NCBI RefSeq assembly: GCF_000797495.1
Contig: NZ_JTGN01000003.1
Span: 444,063 to 508,062 of the forward strand
Direction of reading: 5' to 3'
Length of the DNA: 64,000 nucleotides
Origin: Robinsoniella peoriensis
GTDB taxonomy: Bacteria > Bacillota > Clostridia > Lachnospirales > Lachnospiraceae
The translations under genes were made by a program, and so were the position numbers. This document shows, piece after piece, positions 1 to 8,334 of the stretch (its first letter is position 1; each line of letters starts with the position of its first letter). Below the pieces are notes generated by a model. It ran no database searches. It was not told the origin of the DNA and saw nothing but the letters and a program-made list of their open reading frames with translations.

Positions 1-1
1 G

Positions 2-601
2 AATGCAAAGATTAAGAAAGGAATCCAAACAATTATTTGTATCCCATATTTTGTATCATGGGTTGTTGTTGGAGGTCTGGTATTTGATATTTTTGGTGTT
101 GGTGGACTATTCAATAATGTAAGAGAATTCTTTGGAATGGATACGCTATTGGTTATGCAGAAAGAAAGCTGGTTCCGACCGATTTATGTGATTTCCACGA
201 TATGGAAAGAATCTGGCTGGGGGACAGTTGTATATCTGGCAGCAATTAGCGGTATTGACCCAAGTCTGTATGAATCGGCGGCAATTGACGGAGCGTCCAG
301 ATTTCAGAAAATACGTTATATCACATTCCCGCTTTTGATTCCAACGGTGTTGACATTGCTTCTTTTGAACATTGGAAGTTTCCTTACACTTGGTTTCGAC
401 CAGGTTTACAATCTGTATACGCCGATGACATATGCAGTTGCAGATATCTTTGATACATATGTATTTCGTGTTGGAATCCAACAGGCACAGTATAGTTTTG
501 CAACGGCCGTTGGTCTGTTTCAGTCGGTAGTTGGATTATTTATGGTAGTTACGTTTAACAAGATTGCAAATAAGGTTTCAGAGGATGGAGGGCTGTGGTA
601 A
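2..601 (+). CDS. ABC sugar importer permease, LplB/UgpA type (5' end outside window)
   Basis: This is the C-terminal part of an inner-membrane permease; the open frame runs in from the left edge with no start. Visible are hydrophobic helices and the cytoplasmic EAA loop (ESAAIDGASRFQKIRYITFP) that contacts the ATPase in this family. The protein would form a heterodimer with the next permease and receive sugar from the lipoprotein encoded at 1710. The stop TAA overlaps the next start by one base, showing translational coupling. No ATPase gene is nearby, as is usual for Firmicute CUT1 importers served by a shared MsmX-like ATPase. The family is secure; the substrate is not readable from the permease and is inferred only from the GH43/GH106-like/GH1 neighbours. 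Confidence 0.9.
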   Translation, partial: NAKIKKGIQTIICIPYFVSWVVVGGLVFDIFGVGGLFNNVREFFGMDTLLVMQKESWFRPIYVISTIWKESGWGTVVYLAAISGIDPSLYESAAIDGASRFQKIRYITFPLLIPTVLTLLLLNIGSFLTLGFDQVYNLYTPMTYAVADIFDTYVFRVGIQQAQYSFATAVGLFQSVVGLFMVVTFNKIANKVSEDGGLW

Positions 602-1494
602 TGAAAGTTCGTAAAAGAGCATCACATGTGCGGGAGGCTGCAAAAGACAGGGTTTTCGGGATTTTAATCACAATAATATTGGTTTTGTTTGCAGTTATTA
701 CAGCTATTCCACTTATTTCGGAACTTGCGATTTCCCTAAGTTCTAAGACTGCGTCACAGATGAATCTCATCAATCTGTTGCCGGTAGAATTCACGTTTGA
801 CTCATGGAATTATCTTCTGGGCAAGGGTGGAATTTGGAAACCGTTTTTAATCTCAGTTTCATCGACTGCAATTGGTGTGATTTTTGCTCTGATACTAAAT
901 GTGCTGATGGCATATCCCCTGTCAAAGGCGGAGTTTAAGACTTCAAAATATATTATGCTGCTTGTTGTGTTCACAATGGTATTTTCAGCACCCAAGGTGC
1001 CATACTTTCTCACGCTTCGCTCATTCGGATTGTTTAACAGCTATTGGGTTTTAATATTCCCACATATTATGACGGCATATAATCTGATTATTGTTCGGAC
1101 ATTCTTTAAGCAGTTCCCAAAAGAATTGGAAGAAGCTGCGATGATCGATGGATGCGGGAGGTTCCGAATCTTGTTCCAGATTGTACTGCCGGCATCCAAA
1201 GCAGTGTTAGCGACGGTTGGCTTGTTCTACGGTGTTACTATGTGGAATCAGTATGAACATCCGATGATGTTCATTCAGAATATGGATCTATTTCCGCTAC
1301 AGATGAAGATCCGCTCCATCGTAGACGGGGGTAGTGAACTACGCGCGATTACAATGGCGCAGACAGCGAATTATACACCAGCAACATTGAGTGCGGTAGC
1401 AGTTGTATTTGCAATACTTCCGATTTTGATCGGTTATCCATGGATTCAGAAATACTTTGCTAAAGGTGCAATGCTTGGTTCAGTAAAAGGCTGA
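601..1494 (+). CDS. ABC sugar importer permease, YtcP/UgpE type
   Basis: This is the second membrane subunit of the importer, about 297 residues with the expected six hydrophobic segments and the EAA loop (EEAAMIDGCGRFRILFQIVLP, first 20 shown as EEAAMIDGCGRFRILFQIVL). The C-terminus GAMLGSVKG is typical of this subunit. I chose ATG at 601, overlapping the upstream stop as TAATG, because the GGAGGG at 587-592 is spaced 8 bases from it; an in-frame GTG at 595 is too close to that site. It pairs with the permease ending at 601 and works with the lipoprotein at 1710. The 215-base gap to the lipoprotein gene holds a small hairpin but no gene. Confidence 0.9.
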   Translation: MKVRKRASHVREAAKDRVFGILITIILVLFAVITAIPLISELAISLSSKTASQMNLINLLPVEFTFDSWNYLLGKGGIWKPFLISVSSTAIGVIFALILNVLMAYPLSKAEFKTSKYIMLLVVFTMVFSAPKVPYFLTLRSFGLFNSYWVLIFPHIMTAYNLIIVRTFFKQFPKELEEAAMIDGCGRFRILFQIVLPASKAVLATVGLFYGVTMWNQYEHPMMFIQNMDLFPLQMKIRSIVDGGSELRAITMAQTANYTPATLSAVAVVFAILPILIGYPWIQKYFAKGAMLGSVKG

Positions 1495-1503
1495 TAAATT
1501 TTC

Positions 1504-1541
1504 TATATCACGGTCTACATATTAATCTCAGCTGTGATATA
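1504..1541 (+). other. Intercistronic hairpin between permease and binding-protein genes
   Basis: TATATCAC (1504-1511) and GTGATATA (1534-1541) form a perfect 8-bp stem with a 22-base loop, without a T-run. It may stabilise or mark a processed mRNA end before the highly expressed lipoprotein gene. A TATAAT-like box overlaps the right arm (1538-1543) without a convincing -35. No other signal is seen in 1495-1709. Confidence 0.3.
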
Positions 1542-1709
1542 ATCCTTGTGTGCACTGACGAGGTGCATATGATATTTCCTCGTGATTGATAGAATTGCCA
1601 GTGTAATGTAGTAAAAATCTAAAAAAGCACATAGCGATTTCTAAAATCCCCATATTTAAAAAATAAAAAAAACTGATAAAATAAAATAAAAAGAATGAGG
1701 TGGAGAGGT

Positions 1710-3329
1710 ATGAAAAGTAAATTCGTGAAAAGACTATTAAGTGTAATGGTAGCATCAGCGATGGTATTATCCATGCTGTCAGGTTGCGGATCATCAGAAA
1801 AAAAAGATGGACAAACAGCATCAGGTGGTGAGGAAGCAGTGTCAGATGGCAAGGAAGCAGTGTCAGATAGTAAGGAAGTGGCGTCAGATGAAGACATTGA
1901 GGTTTGGGGAACTAATACCGGATATCTACCAGTGGAAGCAGGAAGTGAATTGTACAATCTATACAAAGAGATGATGGGTGTCGGTATCGTACAGCCATAT
2001 GTAGAGTGGAATGGCGGTGAGACTTACCTGGAACAGTTAAACTTAAGAATTGCAGCAGGTGATATGCCGGATGTATTCAGTCCGTGGAATGGTATTGAAT
2101 CAGAGTTGATTGAGAGCGGCGCACTTTTGGATTTGACAGATTTACTACAGGAGAAAGCTCCCCGTTTGTGGGAAAGCATTCCGGAAGAAATGTGGGATGC
2201 TGTAAAGGCCAATGACCCAACGGGTGAGAATCGTATTTATGTGATTCCACAGGTTCTGAATTATGGAAGAAACGGTGGTATGATTCGTCAGGACTGGCTG
2301 GATAGTCTGGGACTCAAAATGCCGACAACACAGGAGGAATTTGTTGAAGTACTACGTGCTTTTAAAAATGACGATCCGAATGGAAACGGTGTTGCAGATG
2401 AGATTGCGACTGGCGGACGTGCAGAAGTAAGATGGATGGGACAGATGTTTGGACAGTATGGAATTGCAATGTGGGAAGGATATCCGCAGTGGGATATTTA
2501 TGACGGAGAACTTACATATTCCGCAGTAACTCAAAATATGAAAGATTGCCTGGAATGGATGTCAGAATTGTATGCAGAGGGTCTGCTTGATCCAGAGACG
2601 CTGTTGAATGACAAGTCCGCATGGGATGGAAAGATTAACTCAGGGGTTGTAGGGGTGTGGGAACATCTTCCACAGGAGTGCTACAACTATGCCGAGAATA
2701 TTTATACTGGAACAGGTGTAAAACCACAAATCGCTATCCTACCAGCAATTTCCGCACCAGGATATGAAGGTTACTATACGCATCGTCAGATGAATGGCGG
2801 CGGATTTGTAGTAGCCAACACAGAGGATGAAGAAAAAATCGATAAGATTATGAAGGTACTGGATGCATATGGAAATCAGGACATGTGGATGGAATTTTAC
2901 AACGGTGTAGAAGGTATGCACAGTGAAGTGATAGATGGAAAGGCAGTTCGACTTCCGGATGATCCGTCTACTCAACAGAACCTGGTACTTGCGCCATACA
3001 ACAGCATTGCAACCATTGACTTCCAGGTAAATGTATTGTCCACACAGTTAACAGAAGACAGGGAATGGGCAGTTTCTCAGGCAGTTGAGAATGTTCAGAA
3101 AAACCAGGAGTATGTGAAGAGCTTTGCAGGTGATGGTATGCCGGATTCTATTTACTCTGATTTTCCCGATATCGGAAACAGGACATTATATGTTGAGTAC
3201 GCAACCAAGATCATTGCAGGAGAATATCCAATTGATAAGTTCGATGAGTTTGTTGAAAAATGGTATGCATCGGGCGGAAAAGAAGTGACAGAACTGGCTA
3301 GAGAGTGGTATGCCAATAAAACTAAATAA
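1710..3329 (+). CDS. Extracellular solute-binding lipoprotein, LipO/family 1
   Basis: This is the substrate-capturing lipoprotein of the importer (539 residues). The N-terminus has a basic start, a hydrophobic stretch and lipobox LSGC, so it should be lipidated and anchored outside the membrane. It is long for the family, like the LipO-type proteins that accompany LplB/YtcP permeases. ATG at 1710 is preferred over the in-frame ATG at 1695 because GGAGAGG lies just upstream of 1710 and the signal peptide starts cleanly there. A Ser/Asp/Lys-rich linker with three 7-residue repeats follows the lipobox. A terminator at 3390-3428 probably ends most transcripts here, giving excess binding protein over the downstream enzymes. 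The ligand is unknown; the neighbouring enzymes suggest a plant-type or rhamnose/arabinose-containing oligosaccharide. Confidence 0.92.
   Translation: MKSKFVKRLLSVMVASAMVLSMLSGCGSSEKKDGQTASGGEEAVSDGKEAVSDSKEVASDEDIEVWGTNTGYLPVEAGSELYNLYKEMMGVGIVQPYVEWNGGETYLEQLNLRIAAGDMPDVFSPWNGIESELIESGALLDLTDLLQEKAPRLWESIPEEMWDAVKANDPTGENRIYVIPQVLNYGRNGGMIRQDWLDSLGLKMPTTQEEFVEVLRAFKNDDPNGNGVADEIATGGRAEVRWMGQMFGQYGIAMWEGYPQWDIYDGELTYSAVTQNMKDCLEWMSELYAEGLLDPETLLNDKSAWDGKINSGVVGVWEHLPQECYNYAENIYTGTGVKPQIAILPAISAPGYEGYYTHRQMNGGGFVVANTEDEEKIDKIMKVLDAYGNQDMWMEFYNGVEGMHSEVIDGKAVRLPDDPSTQQNLVLAPYNSIATIDFQVNVLSTQLTEDREWAVSQAVENVQKNQEYVKSFAGDGMPDSIYSDFPDIGNRTLYVEYATKIIAGEYPIDKFDEFVEKWYASGGKEVTELAREWYANKTK
1830..1892 (+). 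repeat. Three tandem 21-nt repeats in the lipoprotein linker
   Basis: Units at 1830-1850, 1851-1871 and 1872-1892 encode EEAVSDG, KEAVSDS and KEVASDE. They sit in the flexible linker between the lipid anchor and the binding domain. Slippage here would change only tether length and keep the frame. Confidence 0.8.
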
Positions 3330-3389
3330 GAACGGATATAGATTTTGAAAGAAACTTGCCGGAGATAAATAAGAGGGAATCTTAAGCTG

Positions 3390-3428
3390 CAGGAGTCCGG
3401 GGGATATATTCCTCAGGGCTCCTGTTTT
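3390..3428 (+). terminator. Intrinsic terminator after the binding-protein gene
   Basis: CAGGAG (3390-3395) pairs with CTCCTG (3419-3424), extended imperfectly by the GGGG/CCTC inner arms, and is followed by TTTT. It lies between the lipoprotein and GH43 genes, where partial read-through would set transporter-to-enzyme stoichiometry. Confidence 0.7.
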
Positions 3429-3457
3429 CATAATATAAGAAACGGAAGGAGAAAGGC

Positions 3458-4900
3458 ATGAAAACACAATGTTATAATCCATATTTACCATTATGGGAAT
3501 ATATTCCCGATGGGGAACCCCATGTATTTGCCGAACGGGTGTATGTATACGGAAGCCATGATAGATTTGGCGGAACAAAGTTCTGTATGAACGATTATGT
3601 ATGCTGGTCGGCTGATGTTCAGAATCTGCATGAGTGGATATATGAAGGTGTTATCTATCGAAGCAGTCAGGATCCACGGATGCAGGACGGAAACAGGCAG
3701 ATATGGGCTCCCGATGTTGTACAGGGGAAGGATGGAAGATATTACCTGTATTATTGCCCGGACGGTGACGGAGAAGCAATCGGAGTGGCTGTATGTGAAG
3801 AACCGGCCGGTCGATATGAATTCTATGGTATCGTTAAGGGTGAAGACGGAGGGCAGATCGGAAAAAGAGAGGGCGATATCTGGCAGTTTGACCCAGGTGT
3901 TTTTATAGATGATGATGGGAAGATTTATCTGTATTCAGGAAATGGTCCGAAGACAAAAGCAGATATCGGTGAGACTCCGAAAAACTCCTGCGTCATGGAA
4001 CTGAGTAATGATATGCTCACGGTCAAAGAAGAACCGAGACGACTTCTTCCGATTTTGGGGGAGGCAAAAGGGACTGGATTTGAAGGGCATGAGTTCTTCG
4101 AGGCAAGCTCTATCCGGAAAATTGGAAAAAGGTACTATTTAATCTATTCTTCTACGAAATCACGTGAACTTTGTTATGCAGTTAGTGAAAAGCCGGACCA
4201 GGGCTATCATTATGGTGGTGTTGTGTCAGATAATTCTGGGATTGTGGAAGACGAGGGGCAGAACCGTGTACAAATCATGTGGGGGAATAATCATGGTGGT
4301 ATTGAGCAGATCAATGGTAAATGGTATGTTTTTTATCATCGGCCAAGTAACAAGACACAGTTTTCCAGACAGGGATGTGCGGAGGAACTTACCATTCTTG
4401 AGGATGGAAGAATTCAGCAGGCTGAGATGACATCACAGGGGTTAAATGGTGGTCCATTGGAAGGGCGAGGGACTTATCCGGCATCTATTGCGTGTATCTT
4501 GCATGGAAAGGAAGAACCTGAGATTGCCAGACCATGCAGTAATGATCAGCCATATGTAACACAAGATTGTCCAGATGTGAACCCTGAAGAAGTGAAAATG
4601 TTAGAGTCAGTTCCAAGACAGTTTATTACAAAATTGAAGGATGGGGCGGTAATTGGCTACAAATATTTTCATCTCCCGAACTTACATAAAGTATCTGTAA
4701 AAATTAGAGGACGTGCCGAAGGAACAATCCGCGTTAGAATAGGTCAGAAAGAGAAACTATTGTGTCAGATTCCTGTAAAATACTCTGAAGAGTGGACAGA
4801 ATTTTCAATGGATGCGGTATGTGAAGAATGGACGGGAGTCTTGTTGTTTTCCTATCAAGGGAGAGGGACTTTTGATATGCTGGAATTCTCTTTGGAATAA
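3458..4900 (+). CDS. Glycoside hydrolase family 43 (arabinofuranosidase/xylosidase-like)
   Basis: This is a five-bladed beta-propeller enzyme without a signal peptide (480 residues), so it should act in the cytoplasm on imported oligosaccharides. Members of GH43 remove alpha-L-arabinofuranosyl or beta-D-xylosyl ends by inversion. Expected acidic residues are visible: Asp18 in YIPDGEPHVF, Asp145 in QFDPGVFIDDDG and Glu215 in GHEFFEASSIR. The last 110 or so residues form a beta-rich module resembling CBM6-type ends seen in many GH43 proteins. AAGGAGAAAGGC precedes ATG 3458. It lies between the importer and its sensor pair, so it belongs to the same regulon. Exact specificity cannot be read from sequence alone. 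Confidence 0.88.
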   Translation: MKTQCYNPYLPLWEYIPDGEPHVFAERVYVYGSHDRFGGTKFCMNDYVCWSADVQNLHEWIYEGVIYRSSQDPRMQDGNRQIWAPDVVQGKDGRYYLYYCPDGDGEAIGVAVCEEPAGRYEFYGIVKGEDGGQIGKREGDIWQFDPGVFIDDDGKIYLYSGNGPKTKADIGETPKNSCVMELSNDMLTVKEEPRRLLPILGEAKGTGFEGHEFFEASSIRKIGKRYYLIYSSTKSRELCYAVSEKPDQGYHYGGVVSDNSGIVEDEGQNRVQIMWGNNHGGIEQINGKWYVFYHRPSNKTQFSRQGCAEELTILEDGRIQQAEMTSQGLNGGPLEGRGTYPASIACILHGKEEPEIARPCSNDQPYVTQDCPDVNPEEVKMLESVPRQFITKLKDGAVIGYKYFHLPNLHKVSVKIRGRAEGTIRVRIGQKEKLLCQIPVKYSEEWTEFSMDAVCEEWTGVLLFSYQGRGTFDMLEFSLE

Positions 4901-4927
4901 GACAGAAGGGGAAACTTACGTTTCGGT

Positions 4928-6724
4928 GTGATGGTAATGAAAAAGATATGGCATAACCTGAATATGGCTTTAAAATTGATACTTGTGTTTTCAATAGTTA
5001 GTGTAATACCGTTGCTTATCAGCAGTTTTGTGCTTTATCGCATTTCAGCGGCTAGTTTAGAAGCAGAAATGGAGGAGACAACAGCTATATTTAGTTCGCA
5101 GATTGCTTCAGATATGAATCAATTTGTAAGCGATTATGATTTATCTACAAAGTCATTGTTGGTAAATGACAGACTGTTGGATAATTTAGCTACCGATATT
5201 CCAATATCCCAGCAGGTTGAAAATAAATTGTATTATCGTCAAATGGTCATGAAACTAATGACTATGGAAAGTGAGATCCAATCGATTACAATTATGAACG
5301 AAGCCGGGGAGTACTATCAATATGATCGGAACGGAAAGACTTTAAATTATGAAGAACTGATTCAACAGAAGTGGTTTTTAGATCAGCAGCAGAATTTAGA
5401 CACCTTGTTTTTGACGCCACTGCATGATTGTTCTTATTACGATAAAAATAAGGATCAGATTATAGTTACCTTTGGACGGAAAGTTTATGGTAGCAATGGT
5501 AGATATGCAGGTTTAATTCTGATTGATTTGCCACCTGCGAGCATTCTAAAGCTGAGTGATGCTTTTTTGTTAGAACGCAATCAATATAATATAAAAATCA
5601 ATATTACAGATGCCAGAGGTGGTCTGATTTATGATTCGGATCTGTCCAGCGGGCGGGTGAATTATAGTGAGATTAATGAAGAAGAGCTTCTGATGTATCA
5701 GAAGGATCCAAGCAATTATCTCGTGATAGAAGATACAACGGAACAGTTAGGAATGAAGATTAATACAGTTATTCCTCGGAGCAAAATGTTACTGCGGGTC
5801 AGTTTTATTCAAAGGGTGACCCTTCTTCTCGTTATAATTTTAATAGTGGTTATTATTTCAGTTTCTATCCTATTTAGTAAAAGGATGCTTCGTCTGATCA
5901 AGAAACTGCAAAGTAGTATGGAATGTCTAGAAGGCGGGAATTATGAGCTTATTATGGATTCGGCAGGAAATGATGAGATTGGAAGTCTTGTAAAAAGCTA
6001 CAACCATATGGTTGGCAAAATGGAGAAACTAATTGAAGAGGTGTACCAGGCTGGAATTCGTCAAAAAAATGCGCAGTATTTGGCACTTTGTACCCAGATT
6101 AATCCCCATTTTCTGTTTAATACACTGGAATCGATTCGTATCAAAGCGATTTTGAATGGAGACGATACAGTGGCGGATATGGTAAAGTTGCTGGCAAAGA
6201 TGTTTCGAACAGTTCTGGACAGCGATAAGAAAAATTATAAAGTTCGTGATGAACTGGAAAATATTCGATCTTATATCCAACTACAGAATATTCGGTTTGA
6301 TAATGTAATTACACTAAAAGAGAGTATAGATCCACAAATTTATCATGCGAAGTTCATGGCAATTTTGTTTCAGCCAGTTGTGGAGAATTGCTTTAAATAT
6401 GGAAGTAACGAAAGTGGGATACCCATTGAAATATGGATTACGGGCCAATTGACAGAAGAGAAGAAAATGGTCTTTACCATTCAGGATGACGGGAAGGGAA
6501 TGAGTCCGGAGAGATTGGAAGCGGTGCGACAGGGACTTTACGTGTCCCAAGATGTGGAAATACAGAAAGAAAAGGGTGTAGAAGAGAGTGATTCACATCG
6601 AATCGGACTTCGCAATATTGCTGAGAGACTCCGCCTGCGTTATGGAAGCGACGGAGAATTGCGAATTGTATCAAGCAATGAACAGGGAACGGTTGTTGAG
6701 ATTCGAGTACCATATATGGACTAG
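4928..6724 (+). CDS. Sensor histidine kinase, YesM type
   Basis: This membrane sensor (about 598 residues) should detect the glycan or a signal from the importer and phosphorylate the response regulator at 6741. It has an N-terminal membrane helix at about residues 15-37, an extracellular sensory region of about 250 residues, a second helix near 297-319, a HAMP region, then the His_kinase core with CTQINPHFLFNTLESI (phospho-accepting His) and an HATPase domain with DDGKGM and IGLRNIAERL. The start is uncertain: GTG 4928, ATG 4931 and ATG 4937 are all in frame and none has a well spaced ribosome site (AAGGGG lies about 16 bases away). The stop is 16 bases before the regulator gene. Confidence 0.92.
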   Translation: MMVMKKIWHNLNMALKLILVFSIVSVIPLLISSFVLYRISAASLEAEMEETTAIFSSQIASDMNQFVSDYDLSTKSLLVNDRLLDNLATDIPISQQVENKLYYRQMVMKLMTMESEIQSITIMNEAGEYYQYDRNGKTLNYEELIQQKWFLDQQQNLDTLFLTPLHDCSYYDKNKDQIIVTFGRKVYGSNGRYAGLILIDLPPASILKLSDAFLLERNQYNIKINITDARGGLIYDSDLSSGRVNYSEINEEELLMYQKDPSNYLVIEDTTEQLGMKINTVIPRSKMLLRVSFIQRVTLLLVIILIVVIISVSILFSKRMLRLIKKLQSSMECLEGGNYELIMDSAGNDEIGSLVKSYNHMVGKMEKLIEEVYQAGIRQKNAQYLALCTQINPHFLFNTLESIRIKAILNGDDTVADMVKLLAKMFRTVLDSDKKNYKVRDELENIRSYIQLQNIRFDNVITLKESIDPQIYHAKFMAILFQPVVENCFKYGSNESGIPIEIWITGQLTEEKKMVFTIQDDGKGMSPERLEAVRQGLYVSQDVEIQKEKGVEESDSHRIGLRNIAERLRLRYGSDGELRIVSSNEQGTVVEIRVPYMD

Positions 6725-6740
6725 ATGAAGAGGTTGAGTT

Positions 6741-8291
6741 ATGGCATATAAAGTGTTGATTGTAGAGGACGAGAAAGAAAAGGCAAGAGGAATTGCCTAT
6801 TTAGTAGAAAAATACAATCCGGAATGTACACCGGTTCTATTGGCACATGATGGTAGGGAAGGTTATGAGAAGGCAACGGAGGAACAGCCGGATATTATAT
6901 TGACGGATATCAAAATGCCGGTTATGGATGGATTGGAAATGATTCGGGCATTGCGGGAAGTCAGTTTTCCGACAGAGTTCATGGTGTTAAGTGGTTATGC
7001 AGAGTTCAGCTATGCCAAGAAGGCGATTGAACTTGGTGTAAGGGATTTTATTACAAAACCGGTGGATGAAGAAGAACTGAGCAACATGCTGAGTAAAGTA
7101 TGTAAAGAAATCTCAGAGCGAAGAAAGACAGAGGATTCGCTTAGTAAGCTAAATGATGATATGAGAGATTATGCTCTGCGGGATTTCCTGACAGGTGGAA
7201 CAGACAGTCAATATAAAGTCGGAGAATACCTGAATCAGATGGGTATATCGGAAGAATATGGACAGTATACCTGTATGGTGATTGAATGGGATGAAGCTCT
7301 GAGTGATTTCAGTATAGAAGAAGGGCTGACTTCTTCAAGTGGGATGTTTTTCTATGGAGTAAAGACGGGAAATGCACAGATGGCAGTTGTCATAGGTGCA
7401 AAGAGTATGGATATAGAAGAAAAGAAGAATCTTATCCGACAGTATGCTATGAAAGAAGAACAAGATCGATACCATATCAGTGTTGGAATAGGAAGTTCTT
7501 ACGAGGATTATACAAAGCTTCCGAAAGCATATGAAGAAGCCCGTGTGGCATTGAATTACCGAATCCTGAAGGGGAGTAGTGCAGCGATTCTGTTTGAGGA
7601 ACTGTATGATATGGATAACCGGACAGATTTGCTTACAGAGAAAGAGACAGAGCAACTGAAAGAACGAATTGATCGGTTTGATCAGGATGGATTTCATATT
7701 GCGGTAAAAGGAATTTTCAATAGGGTTCTTTCAGAAAACAATCTTTCACTTCCTGAACTGCAAAAATTGAGTCTGAATATTGTACTGCTTGGACTGCATA
7801 ATATCCCGACGGCACAGCTGCAGTTGAATGAGTACTTTGGAAAAAACCTGTTCACGTTGAAAAGTATTGAAAAGTTTAAGACTATGGAACAGTTGGAAAA
7901 CTGGATTATGAATATGGTGAGCATTATGAATGAAGTGATGCTCAAAGATAGTGTGCCGAAGAAAAAGGATTTGATTGTAGAGGCAAAAGAATATATCCGG
8001 AAGAATTATAATCAGAACATTACCTTGAATGATATTTCAAAGAAGTTTTATATCAATCCATATTATTTCAGTCAGTTGTTTAAGAAAAAGACTGGTGTGA
8101 CTTATCAGAGATATTTGATGGATTATCGTGTGGATCGGGCGAAGAAGCTGCTGGCAGAAACAGAGCTGCACATCTACGAAGTATGCAGGCTGGTGGGATA
8201 TAGTGATGTGAATCATTTTAATCAGATATTTGAACGAACGGAAGGTATGAAGCCCAGTGAGTATCGGCAAAAGTATGCACAGGATGATTAA
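6741..8291 (+). CDS. Response regulator with AraC-type DNA-binding domain, YesN type
   Basis: The partner of the kinase at 4928 (516 residues). The N-terminal receiver domain shows the acidic pair near residues 10-11 (VEDE), phospho-acceptor Asp56 in ILTDIKMP and the conserved Lys in ITKPVDE. A long middle region typical of YesN follows, then an AraC helix-turn-helix pair in the last 100 residues (ITLNDISKKFYINPYYFSQL and VCRLVGYSDVNHFNQIFER). It should activate the surrounding glycan genes when phosphorylated. GAAGAGGTTGAGTT precedes ATG 6741. The gene runs on into the GH106-like gene 43 bases later. Confidence 0.93.
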   Translation: MAYKVLIVEDEKEKARGIAYLVEKYNPECTPVLLAHDGREGYEKATEEQPDIILTDIKMPVMDGLEMIRALREVSFPTEFMVLSGYAEFSYAKKAIELGVRDFITKPVDEEELSNMLSKVCKEISERRKTEDSLSKLNDDMRDYALRDFLTGGTDSQYKVGEYLNQMGISEEYGQYTCMVIEWDEALSDFSIEEGLTSSSGMFFYGVKTGNAQMAVVIGAKSMDIEEKKNLIRQYAMKEEQDRYHISVGIGSSYEDYTKLPKAYEEARVALNYRILKGSSAAILFEELYDMDNRTDLLTEKETEQLKERIDRFDQDGFHIAVKGIFNRVLSENNLSLPELQKLSLNIVLLGLHNIPTAQLQLNEYFGKNLFTLKSIEKFKTMEQLENWIMNMVSIMNEVMLKDSVPKKKDLIVEAKEYIRKNYNQNITLNDISKKFYINPYYFSQLFKKKTGVTYQRYLMDYRVDRAKKLLAETELHIYEVCRLVGYSDVNHFNQIFERTEGMKPSEYRQKYAQDD

Positions 8292-8334
8292 ATGGAATAC
8301 AGTACAGCCAGCAAAGCAAAAAGAGGAGACGCAG